Below the pieces are notes generated by a model. That model had not been told where the DNA came from. It searched no databases and saw nothing but the letters and a program-made list of their open reading frames with translations. A stretch of DNA of 64,000 nt. It comes from Streptobacillus canis. GTDB taxonomy: Bacteria; Fusobacteriota; Fusobacteriia; Fusobacteriales; Leptotrichiaceae. Location of the stretch: positions 99,208 to 163,207 of the forward strand of contig NZ_WOEI01000001.1 in the NCBI RefSeq assembly GCF_009733925.1, written 5' to 3'. Positions 42,201-51,300 of the stretch are shown here, piece after piece. A program made the translations under genes and the position numbers. The first letter of the stretch is position 1. Each line of letters opens with the position of its first letter.

Positions 42201-42602
42201 ATGCTGTATAAGACATGTGCTAAATGTAAGAAGAAACTAAAATTAAAAGAAACATGTTTATGTAATAAGAGTAGACATAAGATTTATGATAAATTTAATA
42301 GAAATAAAGATGCTAAAGAATTCTATCATTCTAAAGAGTGGATAAAAGTTAGGAAGATGGTGTTAGAAAGATTCAATTACTTAGATGTATACGAATTGAA
42401 TACGACTGGAAGGATAGTTCCTGCGGAGATAGTTCATCATATTGTTCCTTTAGAGGAGTCGAAGAAACGTTCGCTTGATGTTGACAATCTTATTCCAGTG
42501 TCGACTGCTAATCATAACAGAATACATCGAATTTATGATAAGAGCGGAAATGATAAAAAAGCTTTACAAATTAAACTGAAAAAATGGGTAGGGGGTAGGT
42601 GA
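42201..42602 (+). CDS. phage HNH endonuclease
   Basis: The 133-residue protein has zinc-binding Cys pairs at the N-terminus (CAKCKK; CLC). It also has the HNH core: PAEIVHHIVPLEESKK near 73, DNLIPVSTANHNRIH near 96. In HK97-type packaging, an HNH nuclease encoded beside the small terminase assists cos cleavage. The ATG at 42201 is four bases after GGAGGTG. Confidence 0.88.
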   Translation: MLYKTCAKCKKKLKLKETCLCNKSRHKIYDKFNRNKDAKEFYHSKEWIKVRKMVLERFNYLDVYELNTTGRIVPAEIVHHIVPLEESKKRSLDVDNLIPVSTANHNRIHRIYDKSGNDKKALQIKLKKWVGGR

Positions 42603-42606
42603 AAAA

Positions 42607-42677
42607 GTTTCACGAAAATGCCCTCGAGACCGCGTCGATTCTTTTCTGTGGAGAAATTCCGAAAACTCATGTGAAAC
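42607..42677. other. candidate cos region
   Basis: Between the HNH gene and small terminase, a GC-rich island (CCCTCGAGACCGCG near 42621) is set in very AT-rich DNA. It is flanked by the inverted repeat GTTTCAC (42607-42613) and GTGAAAC (42671-42677). Position and composition fit a cohesive-end packaging site. No cleavage point can be told. Confidence 0.45.
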
Positions 42678-42680
42678 GTA

Positions 42681-42709
42681 TTGAAACTAATTTGAAGGTA
42701 TGTTATAAT
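42681..42709 (+). promoter_or_regulatory. promoter of the small ORF before the terminases
   Basis: TTGAAA (42681-42686), 17 bp and TGtTATAAT (-10 at 42704-42709). Confidence 0.7.
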
Positions 42710-42745
42710 TAAAAAAAGGAAATTCGAGAGAGTTAGGTGAAAAAA

Positions 42746-42952
42746 ATGATTGGAATATTAATTCTTTGTTTTATATGTATGGTTTTATATACTACATTGC
42801 CTTATATGGTTATAAGTTGGTTAATTGGTATGATTTGGGAAAACAAATTATTCTATTTCATTTGTTTAATGATTGGACTATTTCTAATTTATTTCTTGGA
42901 GTTAGCTTTCTATTATGTTGTAAATAAAATTTTTAATAAATTAGGAATTTAA
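42746..42952 (+). CDS. small membrane protein between cos and terminase (68 residues)
   Basis: Two strongly hydrophobic segments (about 3-30, IGILILCFICMVLYTTLPYM; and 38-60, LFYFICLMIGLFLIYFLELA) with a short basic end. The ATG at 42746 follows AGGTG by six bases. It has its own promoter and terminator, so it may be expressed apart from the late operon. Function unknown. Confidence 0.6.
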   Translation: MIGILILCFICMVLYTTLPYMVISWLIGMIWENKLFYFICLMIGLFLIYFLELAFYYVVNKIFNKLGI

Positions 42953-42974
42953 AAAAATATAAAATATAAAATAT

Positions 42975-42997
42975 AAACACTGAGTTCATCAGTGTTT
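42975..42997 (+). terminator. terminator after the small membrane ORF
   Basis: AAACACTGA (42975-42983) pairs with TCAGTGTTT (42989-42997), 5-base loop, followed by a run of Ts to 43003. Confidence 0.85.
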
Positions 42998-43035
42998 TTT
43001 TTTGTTTATAAACACGAAAGGAGGTGTCATCAAAT

Positions 43036-43509
43036 ATGGCTAGACCTAGAAAGTCTCTTTCGGAACAAACGAGTCATTTGACTAAAGAGGAAAGAGCGTT
43101 AAGAGAACATCAAGAAAGAGAATCTAAGGTGGGTAGGAATATGATACCTCCTGGATGGTTGAATGAAAAATCAAAGGTGATATTCTATGATATAGTATCC
43201 GAGTTAGATGAAAAAGAATTGTTAGATAATTTAGATTTACCGCTACTCTCAATTTATTGTGACGCATACGCTAGAGTTCAAGAACTAACTAATTTAATAG
43301 ATAAGGAAGGGTACATCATATTCCGTATGAACGATAAAGGTAGCGTCACTACTAGTAAGAATCCTAATGTAGATATCTTGAAACTAATGCAAAAAACTGT
43401 CTTAGATTATGCGGTCAGATTAGGGCTGAATAGCATCGATAGGACTAAACTAATTACTACTAAACCGAAAGATGAAGAGGTGGATCCTTTTGAAACTTTC
43501 ATTAAGTAA
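43036..43509 (+). CDS. terS: terminase small subunit (P27-like)
   Basis: The 157-residue protein has the P27 pattern: ARPRKSLSEQTSHLTKEERA at the start, PPGWLNEKSKVIFYDIVSEL near residue 38, a DLPLLSIYCDAYARVQELT middle and NPNVDILKLMQKTVLDYAVR. It recognises the packaging site and feeds DNA to the large subunit. ATG 43036 lies 11 bases after AAGGAGG. It overlaps the large subunit start. Confidence 0.88.
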   Translation: MARPRKSLSEQTSHLTKEERALREHQERESKVGRNMIPPGWLNEKSKVIFYDIVSELDEKELLDNLDLPLLSIYCDAYARVQELTNLIDKEGYIIFRMNDKGSVTTSKNPNVDILKLMQKTVLDYAVRLGLNSIDRTKLITTKPKDEEVDPFETFIK

Positions 43510-45232
43510 GAAAGAACTAAAAGAGTTAGATCCTACTAACCCATTAGACCTATATGTAATTAATGTATTTAAGCATAAAGTGCCGATAGGGACAAATCAG
43601 TTTCTGGTGATAAAAAGATATCTAAATTTAAAGAAAAAAAGGGAATATTACTTGGACCTTCAAGCGGTGAATGACATCATATCAATTACCAACCTACTTG
43701 TAATAGTTAAAAATAGTAGAATAGAAAAATTTAAGACTCGAGATTTCCAGAATTTCATATTAGGTAACCTTGTCGGATGGAAAATAGTTAAGACTGGAAA
43801 GAATTTATATCGCGAAGGCTATATACAGCTTGCAAGACAAAACGGAAAGTCGTTACTGTTAGCTGCGCTAGCGATATACTATTCTGTGTTTAAGTCTTTT
43901 AGAAATGCTCGTATATTCTGTGCAGCAACCAAAAAAGAACAGGCAAAGATAGTATGGAAGAATATTAAGACATTTATAGAAAACAACAAAGTTTTAAAAA
44001 AGAAATACTTTAAAGTCAAAGAACACGCGAGTTTAATCATAAGTAAGTTTGGTAATGAAATCATAGCTCTTTCGAAAGATAGTAAGTCACTGGACGGTTT
44101 CGATTCAGTATTAGGAATCATAGATGAATACCATGCACATAAAACTGAGGAGGTATATAAACTTATTTCAGACGGGCAAATATATGTAGACGACTCATTA
44201 ATCATCGCTATTACTACCGCAGGACCTAATTTATCATATCCTTGTTATCACCAATATACATATTGTAAGAATATATTAAATGAAATAGTAGAAAAGGACT
44301 CACTATTCATATTCATTGCCGATTTAGATAACAAAGACAAAGTAAGTAATACTAATAACTGGATTAAGGCTAATCCGTTTATTTGCTTAAACCAAGACTA
44401 TTCAATTAATGAAGAAGGTATTAAAAGAATAAACGATGAATACAAGGAAGCATTGGAAAAGCAAGGTAGTACCATGAATAACTTTCTTACTAAGAAGTTG
44501 AATTTCTGGGTACAAAAGAGTGAAAATGATTATCTAGATAAGTCGAAAATTAAATTGAACGGGTCATTTTTAACATTGGAATTTATGAGAGGTAGAGAGG
44601 TATATGTAGGATTAGACCTTTCGAGTGGAGGAGACTTAACGAGTATAGGAATGGTATTTAAATTAGAGGACGGGACTTATTACATACATTCTCATTCGTT
44701 CGTGCCAAGTGAAGTAATAGAGAAGAAAGAACGTGTCTCAAAAGCTCCGTATAGAGATTGGATAAGAAGAGGGCTAATTACTTTAACACCTGGATTCAAG
44801 ACAGATTACAAATTCATATTAGAGTATTTGAAAAACACATTAGAAACTTACGAATTGAATATAGTAGATATTGGGTACGATCCGTATGGTGCGGGAGCTT
44901 TTTTAAGTGATTTAGAGGAAATTACAGATAGTATCACCTCTGTTCAACAAAGTGCGCGTAATCTAGGGAGTACGGTTGATGACTTTAGAATATGTTTCGA
45001 AGGTAAGATAGTTAGTTACAACAAAGATAACGATTTGCTTAAATGGTCATTGGGTAACGCTAAAGTGACTTATAACTCATTCGGAGAGCCCAAAGTAGTA
45101 AAAGAAAATGGGAATGAAAAGATAGATCCTGTCGTATCTATCATAGATGCGTGGTATTTAATGTTTAACAATTCCGAATATGAACAGGATGTCAATGATT
45201 CGTTTGACGAGTGGTACAAAGAAAATAAATGA
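43490..45232 (+). CDS. terL: terminase large subunit
   Basis: The 580-residue motor-nuclease has an ATPase domain with the Walker-A-like ARQNGKSLLLAALAIYYS near residue 108, ARIFCAATKKEQAKIVW and Walker B VLGIIDEYHAHK near 200. The C-terminal nuclease contains GLDLSSGGDLTSIG near 375 and DIGYDPYGAGAFLSDL near 460. I choose TTG 43490, seven bases after GAGGTGG, rather than ATG 43472, which precedes that ribosome site. Confidence 0.92.
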   Translation: MKLSLSKKELKELDPTNPLDLYVINVFKHKVPIGTNQFLVIKRYLNLKKKREYYLDLQAVNDIISITNLLVIVKNSRIEKFKTRDFQNFILGNLVGWKIVKTGKNLYREGYIQLARQNGKSLLLAALAIYYSVFKSFRNARIFCAATKKEQAKIVWKNIKTFIENNKVLKKKYFKVKEHASLIISKFGNEIIALSKDSKSLDGFDSVLGIIDEYHAHKTEEVYKLISDGQIYVDDSLIIAITTAGPNLSYPCYHQYTYCKNILNEIVEKDSLFIFIADLDNKDKVSNTNNWIKANPFICLNQDYSINEEGIKRINDEYKEALEKQGSTMNNFLTKKLNFWVQKSENDYLDKSKIKLNGSFLTLEFMRGREVYVGLDLSSGGDLTSIGMVFKLEDGTYYIHSHSFVPSEVIEKKERVSKAPYRDWIRRGLITLTPGFKTDYKFILEYLKNTLETYELNIVDIGYDPYGAGAFLSDLEEITDSITSVQQSARNLGSTVDDFRICFEGKIVSYNKDNDLLKWSLGNAKVTYNSFGEPKVVKENGNEKIDPVVSIIDAWYLMFNNSEYEQDVNDSFDEWYKENK

Positions 45233-45245
45233 GGAGGTGAATAAG

Positions 45246-46460
45246 ATGGGGATATTTAATTTATTTAATAAGGTAGAAGAAAGAGAAACAAGGGAAGTTA
45301 ATTTCGATATGTTTGAGGAACGCGAAGTTTATAGAGCTAATCCTATGAGTGAAATAACATACTATACGTGTCTAAAGAAGTTGAGTGAAGCTGTATCGAA
45401 ACTTAATATACATCTATATGATGATAAAAACAACAGAATATATGACCATGAGGTAATTAGATTGCTTAATCAACGCCCTAATTCGTTCATGACACCTAGT
45501 ATATTTAAACAAACTATAGAATATTCACGTAATCATAAGGGAAACGCTTATGTTTATATTAAATTTAATAAGTTTGGTATGGTAGAAGGTTTATATCCGC
45601 TTGAAAGTGGAAATGTGGAAGTGGTAATCAATAGGGACATCGAGGGACTTCCTGACGTTCTTTATAGAATAAGTTTAAACGGGAAGAAACACGTGTTATT
45701 ACCACATGAAATAATCCATTTAAAAAGTGGTTTATCAGAAGATGGTGTGATTGGCAAAAGTGCAGTAAATATACTTAAAGATACCTTCGACACTAACCAA
45801 AAAGGGAGCCAATTCTTTAATAGATTATTAGATCATGGGTTAAATATTAAGGGAGTTGTAGAAGTAGACCAAAGTTTAAATGACACTAAAAGAAAGGTGT
45901 TATTAGACGTATTAACGAGAGATATAAGAACTAATTCTAATAAGAATTTTCTTATATTACCAAAAGGTGCTACTATGACTCCTTTAAACTTTAAATTAAC
46001 TGATGCACAGTTCTTTGAAATTAGAAAATATACTTCTAATCAAATTGCTGCAGTGTTTGGAATTAGCCCTATATATCTTAATGACTATTCTAAGGCTAGT
46101 TATTCTAATAGCGAGGCTCAGAATTTAAGTTTCTATACTGATACTATGTTAGCTATATTGAAACAGTACGAGGAAGAACTTGACTACAAGTTATTAACAG
46201 AGCAAGAAAGAGCTAAAGGATATAACTTCAAGTTTAATCTATCTGGAATTCTAAGAGGAGACAGTAAGACTCAATCAGAAGCCATTAGAACTTTAGTATC
46301 TACTGGAGTATATACTGTTAATGAGGCTAGAGTAATGCTAGGTAAAAACGAATTACCAAACGGAGACGTTAATTTAATCAACGGAACCTATGTTAAGTTG
46401 GAAGATATAGGAAAAGCTTATGAAAAAGGAGGTGTAATCGAGGATGATAATACTAAATAG
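45246..46460 (+). CDS. portal protein (HK97 family)
   Basis: The 404-residue protein has the HK97-type portal pattern. It shows ITYYTCLKKLSEAVSKLNIH near residue 36, LLNQRPNSFMTPSIFKQTIE near 72 and GNAYVYIKF near 98. Further on are LKSGLSEDGVIGKSAVNIL near 161 and IAAVFGISPIYLND near 273. Twelve copies form the DNA channel at the capsid vertex. ATG 45246 follows AGGAGGTG; the longer frame from 45180 lies inside terL. Confidence 0.93.
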   Translation: MGIFNLFNKVEERETREVNFDMFEEREVYRANPMSEITYYTCLKKLSEAVSKLNIHLYDDKNNRIYDHEVIRLLNQRPNSFMTPSIFKQTIEYSRNHKGNAYVYIKFNKFGMVEGLYPLESGNVEVVINRDIEGLPDVLYRISLNGKKHVLLPHEIIHLKSGLSEDGVIGKSAVNILKDTFDTNQKGSQFFNRLLDHGLNIKGVVEVDQSLNDTKRKVLLDVLTRDIRTNSNKNFLILPKGATMTPLNFKLTDAQFFEIRKYTSNQIAAVFGISPIYLNDYSKASYSNSEAQNLSFYTDTMLAILKQYEEELDYKLLTEQERAKGYNFKFNLSGILRGDSKTQSEAIRTLVSTGVYTVNEARVMLGKNELPNGDVNLINGTYVKLEDIGKAYEKGGVIEDDNTK

Positions 46461-47145
46461 AGTGGAAGAGAGTCAAGCTGATATTACTATTAGTGGGGAC
46501 ATTATGCCGGATGATTTGAAATGGTTTTATGGTGAAGATATTACTTCTCCGAGAGACATTAGAAATTTTTTGAAAGAAAATGAAAACATCGATGTTATAT
46601 TTAATATTAATAGTGGTGGCGGGGATGTTTTTTCAGGAACAGAAATAGCTAATCTGATTAGAACTCATAAAGGAAAAACTATAGCGAATATAGAATCTTT
46701 GGCAGGTTCCATCGCGAGTGTAATAGCATTTTCTTGCGACAAAATCAAGATGCCAAAGAATTCTTATTTAATGATTCATAAACCATTTGCGAATTTAAGT
46801 GGCGATTCGGATAAATTAAGAGATACGGCTAATTTATTAGATAAAATACAGAATAACATTGAATATGTGTATCAGAAGAAGGCATTAGACGGAGTTACTG
46901 ATAAGCAAATTAGCAAGATGGTCAATGCTACCACGTGGTTCACTGGAGAAGAAGCTACAAAGTACTTTGATATCGAGTTATTAGATGAGGTTAAGGTGCT
47001 GAATTGCACTACGAACATGGAGTTCGAGAACGCCCCATCTTTTTTATTGAAAAAAAACACAGAAAAAGTAGAAGAAAACGAGAGTGAAACGTCCAAACTA
47101 TCACCAGAAATCATTGAAAAAGTATCAAATTTAAAGAAATTTTAG
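46444..47145 (+). CDS. ClpP-type prohead protease
   Basis: The 233-residue protein has the Clp serine protease pattern: NSGGGDVFSGTEIANLI near residue 56, catalytic Ser in ESLAGSIASVIAF near 81 and His in NSYLMIHKPFANLSG near 104. A late Asp lies near 155. It should process the scaffold (delta) region of the capsid protein encoded next. It overlaps the portal by 17 bases. Confidence 0.93.
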   Translation: MIILNRVEESQADITISGDIMPDDLKWFYGEDITSPRDIRNFLKENENIDVIFNINSGGGDVFSGTEIANLIRTHKGKTIANIESLAGSIASVIAFSCDKIKMPKNSYLMIHKPFANLSGDSDKLRDTANLLDKIQNNIEYVYQKKALDGVTDKQISKMVNATTWFTGEEATKYFDIELLDEVKVLNCTTNMEFENAPSFLLKKNTEKVEENESETSKLSPEIIEKVSNLKKF

Positions 47146-47153
47146 GAGGAAAA

Positions 47154-48287
47154 ATGAAAAATTATAAAGATTTATTAGTAGCATACAATGCTATGGTTGA
47201 TGAGATTCAAGGAATGACTGAAACTCATACGGAAGAAGAAATTATAAACAAATTAGCTGAGTTAGAAACTTTAAAAAACTCAGTTAAATTAGCTAAAAAA
47301 ATTGAAGATACAAAGAAACTGGAAATTGCAAATGACACAAAAATTGAAATAAAAGGAGATGTTAAAATGGAAAATAAAAGAGTAAGTGAGATTCTAGCGA
47401 AATTAATTACAGGAAGAGCTAGCGCGGAGGAAAGGGAAGAATATTTAAATTTCACAGGTCAAGTAGAAGGGACAGATACTAAAGGAGGATACTTAGTTCC
47501 TACTGAATTCATAGCTAAATTACATGAACATAAAAGAAGTTTACCATCATTAGAAGATTTAGTTACTAAGATACCAGTTAAGACTAACAAAGGAGTAATG
47601 CCAATAGCTGATAACAAACCTACCTCTAAAATGACAAAATTAGGTGAAGGAGTTAAAGCTAGCGTATCAGAAGAATCATTCTCTCAGTTATCATATACTG
47701 TAGATAAATATGTCGATGTAATGGCAGTATCAGAAGAATTAATGGCTGACGCAGCATTCAACGTAGAAGATTTAATTAAAATGAGAATAGCTAAAAAATC
47801 AGTTAGAACTAATAATGATTGTGTAGTTACTGAGTTGAAGAAAAAGACTAGTCCGTTAGAAGCTACTAAGACTAAGTTACTAGAAAAATTAGAAGAAGCT
47901 ATATATAACTTAGACCCGTTACATAGAGACTCTACTATAGTAACTTCGACAGAAGGTGTTAAAGCGTTAGCAACTTTAAAAGATAACGACGGTAGATACT
48001 TATTAATACCTGATCCATTAAATCCTTATGTTAAGAAATTCTTAGGATTCACAGTGTTCGAATTACCTAACGTAGTATTACCAAAAGTAGAAACTAATAA
48101 GGTAGAATTCTTCGTTGGTGACTTAAGTCAATATTTAGTTAAATTCGATAGAGAAACTTTAGAATTCTCTAAATCTAATGAGGCTGGGTTCTTAGAAGGG
48201 TCGATATATATAAGAGCTATGGAAAGATTCACTTATAAAGTATTAGATTCGGAAGCAATTCAATATGTTAAATGGGCTAACGCTTAA
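47154..48287 (+). CDS. major capsid protein (HK97 fold)
   Basis: The 377-residue protein has an N-terminal helical delta domain (about 1-80) likely removed by the ClpP-type protease. The shell part follows, starting TGQVEGTDTKGGYLVPTEF near 103, with VDVMAVSEELMADAAFN and a C-terminal EGSIYIRAMERF. An internal AUG (near 47368, MENKRVSE) after a good AAAGGAGATG site could start a delta-shortened form. AGGAGG precedes the main ATG. Confidence 0.93.
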   Translation: MKNYKDLLVAYNAMVDEIQGMTETHTEEEIINKLAELETLKNSVKLAKKIEDTKKLEIANDTKIEIKGDVKMENKRVSEILAKLITGRASAEEREEYLNFTGQVEGTDTKGGYLVPTEFIAKLHEHKRSLPSLEDLVTKIPVKTNKGVMPIADNKPTSKMTKLGEGVKASVSEESFSQLSYTVDKYVDVMAVSEELMADAAFNVEDLIKMRIAKKSVRTNNDCVVTELKKKTSPLEATKTKLLEKLEEAIYNLDPLHRDSTIVTSTEGVKALATLKDNDGRYLLIPDPLNPYVKKFLGFTVFELPNVVLPKVETNKVEFFVGDLSQYLVKFDRETLEFSKSNEAGFLEGSIYIRAMERFTYKVLDSEAIQYVKWANA

Positions 48288-48305
48288 TTAATATAGGAGG
48301 AGCGT

Positions 48306-48599
48306 ATGGATTTAGAATTAATTAAGTCATATCTTAGAATAGATTACGATGAAGACGATACGCTCCTTTATAATATTTCAGTTGTGGCTGATTTATTTTT
48401 AGAAGGAGCTATCACCAATTGGGAGAAAATTAAAGAAGATAGTAAATATCAAGAAAAGGTCAAGATACTGCAATTAGCAGTAGTCCAGGACTTATACGAT
48501 AATAGAGGAACTGGAGTAAAGGAACCAAAGATTAATCATATTATCAGCTCGTTAATTAGACAATTAGACATATTAGGAGTTACTTATGAATCTAACTAA
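48306..48599 (+). CDS. head-tail connector protein (gp6-like)
   Basis: The 97-residue protein has the gp6/YqbG-like helical pattern (LELIKSYLRIDYDEDDTLLY at the start, QDLYDNRGTG near 65) and sits after the capsid gene, where the connector ring protein is normally encoded. It overlaps the next gene by 14 bases. Confidence 0.85.
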   Translation: MDLELIKSYLRIDYDEDDTLLYNISVVADLFLEGAITNWEKIKEDSKYQEKVKILQLAVVQDLYDNRGTGVKEPKINHIISSLIRQLDILGVTYESN

Positions 48600-48921
48600 T
48601 AAATTAAATAGAAAAGTTCAAGTATTGAAATATACTAAAATTAAAAACTCTCTAGGCGAAAGTACATACGAATATATTCCGTTTAAGAAAGTATACGCTC
48701 AGGTCATGCCTTTAAAAAATTCTTTAAATGATTTAAACAAGGAAAGTGAAGAAGAAAATTCACAATATAAATTTATTATAAGGAAACAGTCTTTTAAAGG
48801 GCTAGACGTTAAGTGTATCTTAGAATTAGAAGGTGTTAAATACTCTATAGATTACTGGAATTTAGATTTCAAATCTAATGAATATATCGAAATATTCGCC
48901 ACTAAGAAGGTGAAAGAATAA
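48586..48921 (+). CDS. head closure / head-tail adaptor protein
   Basis: The 111-residue beta-rich protein has the SPP1 gp16-like pattern (LNRKVQVLKYTKIKNSLGES; KVYAQVMPLK; FIIRKQSFKG) and is in the expected place. It should plug the portal after DNA packaging. Confidence 0.8.
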   Translation: MNLTNKLNRKVQVLKYTKIKNSLGESTYEYIPFKKVYAQVMPLKNSLNDLNKESEEENSQYKFIIRKQSFKGLDVKCILELEGVKYSIDYWNLDFKSNEYIEIFATKKVKE

Positions 48922-49337
48922 TGGATTTAGAATTTGACATGGAAACGGAAGAAATACTTAAAGAGTTACATAAGATGTCTAAAAACACTCCAAAATTAGT
49001 GAAAAAGCATTTGAAAAATGTGGGTAAAAACATGACGAAAACCATTAAGAAAACTGCAAAACAATTGGTTGGGGTTGGAAAAAAACAAAAGAATCCTAGG
49101 AAAAAGTATCACAATAGATTCAAAACCTCAAAAGTGCTTGAAGACACTGGTACTTATGCTGTAGGTACCTACAATTCTAGCCCACACGCTCATTTAATAG
49201 AGTATGGATACAAGACCTCAAAAGGCTATGTACCAGGTAAGTATCCGATTACAAAAGGCGTGAGTAAGTATTGTCAAAATATAAAAAAAGATTTAGAGGA
49301 CATGCTTGATAAAGTAATAGACGAGGGAGGTTTCTAA
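48921..49337 (+). CDS. HK97 gp10-like tail completion protein
   Basis: The 138-residue protein has the gp10-family pattern: N-terminal LHKMSKNTPKLVKKHLKNVG helices, a basic KKQKNPRKKYHNRFK segment, and SSPHAHLIEYGYKTSKG near residue 89. It shares a base with each neighbour's stop/start. It joins head to tail. Confidence 0.85.
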   Translation: MDLEFDMETEEILKELHKMSKNTPKLVKKHLKNVGKNMTKTIKKTAKQLVGVGKKQKNPRKKYHNRFKTSKVLEDTGTYAVGTYNSSPHAHLIEYGYKTSKGYVPGKYPITKGVSKYCQNIKKDLEDMLDKVIDEGGF

Positions 49338-49789
49338 TGATAGTAGAATTGATTAAGAATATAAATGATAGATTAAATAAGTATATTCCAGGAATAGAAA
49401 TAGTTAGTCAAGACATCGATAAAAACGGAGTATACCCATGTTTCAAAGTAGACTTGATTAGTAGAAATTTAAATCGAATTACTGAGAATATTCTCGAGTA
49501 TACCTACAGTATCGTTATCAATTTCTATCCTAAACCTAACGTAGATAATAGAATATTACTTTTAGAAATAGGAGAGAAACTAGACCAAATATTTTCATTT
49601 GAATTTAATGGATGGCAAATATTAAGTAAAGAAGTATATGATAATGAAGACTTCATTACTTGCGCGTTAGATTATAGGAGTACTAGAATCTATGATAATG
49701 AAACAGAACTTAGAGAGAATGAAGATAGTTTAATTAATGAAAAAGAATATGAAACAATAGAAAAAATAGAAAACAAGGAGGAATATTAA
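49337..49789 (+). CDS. tail terminator-like protein
   Basis: The 150-residue protein begins with LIKNINDRLNKYIPGIEIVS and has the alpha/beta pattern of DUF6838/YqbJ-like tail terminators. Its acidic helical end is long. Position between gp10-like and sheath genes supports this assignment. Confidence 0.7.
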   Translation: MIVELIKNINDRLNKYIPGIEIVSQDIDKNGVYPCFKVDLISRNLNRITENILEYTYSIVINFYPKPNVDNRILLLEIGEKLDQIFSFEFNGWQILSKEVYDNEDFITCALDYRSTRIYDNETELRENEDSLINEKEYETIEKIENKEEY

Positions 49790-50847
49790 TGGGAGCACCA
49801 ATAGTTAATATTAAATTTAGAGAAAACGTAGCTAATGCCGTTAAGATTAGTCCTAAAGGGCATGTGACGCTAATAATAAAAGATAATACTTTAAATGAAA
49901 ACATTAAAGTATTCAAGAAATTAACTGACGTCAATGGATTAGCAACCGAGAATGCTGAATATGTTAAAGATGTGTTCGTGGGTGGAGCAGCTAAGGTGAC
50001 TATCTTAAATGTTAGGGATAGCTATACTATAGATAAGGCTATTAAAGACTTAGAAAACATTAAAGCTAATTATGTAGGGGTATTGTCAGGGGATGCTCAA
50101 GACCATACTAAATTGGCAAAATATATTAAGACGGCAGATAAGGCGCTAAAGACAATTAAAGGGGTAGTATACAACTTAACTAATCAGGATTGCATGCATT
50201 TAATAAATTTAGTTAATACTAAAGTAACATTCAATGATAGTAGAGGAGAAGTAGATGGTTGGAAAGTGGTTCCTTACTTATTAGGAGTCCTAGCTGGAAT
50301 GCCTTATTCAAGAGGTGCTACTAACTACAACTTATCTGGTTTGTTAAAAACATCAAACGTGGAAGATATTGATGCTGAAATAAACAAAGGTAATCTAGTG
50401 CTTAACTATGACGGTGAAAAGACTAAAATAGTGGCAGGAGTCAACACTTTAACTACGGTAGACAAAGACCATTCGGAGGCTATGAAGAGTATAGTAGTAG
50501 TTGAGGCAATGGACTTAATGAGGGATGATATAGATGCTAACTTTAGACTATATATCGGAGGGTATAAGAATACTTATTCGATGCAAATGATGATAATTAC
50601 GTCAATTAAAGCTTACTTCAAAGAATTAACAAGATTAGAGGTGCTAGATCCTGAGTTCGACAATACTATAGACCAGGATATAGAGGCTATGCGTATATAC
50701 TGGGAAGGTAAAGGTCAGGACACTAGTTCATTAAGTGAATCAGACATAAGACACAAAACTTGTGGGAAAAATGTATATTTCGTTTCAAGTGTTAAAATAT
50801 TAGAGGTAATAGAAAACTTTGATTTAAGAGTTTTCTTAACAGTTTAA
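49789..50847 (+). CDS. tail sheath protein
   Basis: The 352-residue protein resembles XkdK-type contractile sheath proteins. It shows an N-terminal SPKGHVTLIIKD, GGAAKVTILNV near 65, GVLAGMPYSRGATNYNLSGL near 165 and DANFRLYIGGYKN near 245. A C-terminal IRHKTCGKNVYFVSSVKILE and FDLRVFLTV follow. It shows the phage is a myovirus. AGGAGG precedes the ATG. Confidence 0.9.
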   Translation: MGAPIVNIKFRENVANAVKISPKGHVTLIIKDNTLNENIKVFKKLTDVNGLATENAEYVKDVFVGGAAKVTILNVRDSYTIDKAIKDLENIKANYVGVLSGDAQDHTKLAKYIKTADKALKTIKGVVYNLTNQDCMHLINLVNTKVTFNDSRGEVDGWKVVPYLLGVLAGMPYSRGATNYNLSGLLKTSNVEDIDAEINKGNLVLNYDGEKTKIVAGVNTLTTVDKDHSEAMKSIVVVEAMDLMRDDIDANFRLYIGGYKNTYSMQMMIITSIKAYFKELTRLEVLDPEFDNTIDQDIEAMRIYWEGKGQDTSSLSESDIRHKTCGKNVYFVSSVKILEVIENFDLRVFLTV

Positions 50848-50858
50848 GGAGGTAGAAT

Positions 50859-51290
50859 ATGGCAGCAAGCAAAGGTGATAAGTCAGTAATATCAGCAAAA
50901 TTTGGAGAAATTATAGTTGATGGAGAAGTTATCCAAGAAGTAAGTAAGTCAGAAATAAAAGTCACTATGGAATATTTCGATGTAGAAAGGGCTAATGATT
51001 TAGTTAAATATAAGAAATTTGCAGGGTATGAGATTTCAGGAACGATGACTATAAACAAGGTGAATTCTAAATTTGGGAAATTAATTGAACAAATTATCAA
51101 AGATAGATACTGTCCTGAAATAAACATGCAGTCAACGTTGAAAGATAAAGCATTTAATGGTTCAGAAGCTATTGCATATTACGGAGTAACGTTCGAGGAA
51201 GTTACATTACAAAAGATAGATAATGAAAAATTCGAAATTGAATTACCGTTTAAAGCAAGAGAATTTGAATATTTAGAACATATGGAATAG
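50859..51290 (+). CDS. tail tube protein (XkdM-like)
   Basis: The 143-residue beta-rich protein (KFGEIIVDGEVIQEVSKSEI; YEISGTMTINKVNSKFGKL; FEIELPFKAREFEYLE) follows the sheath gene and has the XkdM-like tube size. AGGAGGT precedes the ATG. Confidence 0.85.
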   Translation: MAASKGDKSVISAKFGEIIVDGEVIQEVSKSEIKVTMEYFDVERANDLVKYKKFAGYEISGTMTINKVNSKFGKLIEQIIKDRYCPEINMQSTLKDKAFNGSEAIAYYGVTFEEVTLQKIDNEKFEIELPFKAREFEYLEHME

Positions 51291-51300
51291 GAGAGATAAT

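Noticed and set aside
47368..48287. Capsid gene as a separate shorter gene from the internal AUG
   Set aside because: The upstream delta-like helical part is in frame with its own AGGAGG site, so the long form is the main product; internal initiation is only mentioned as possible.
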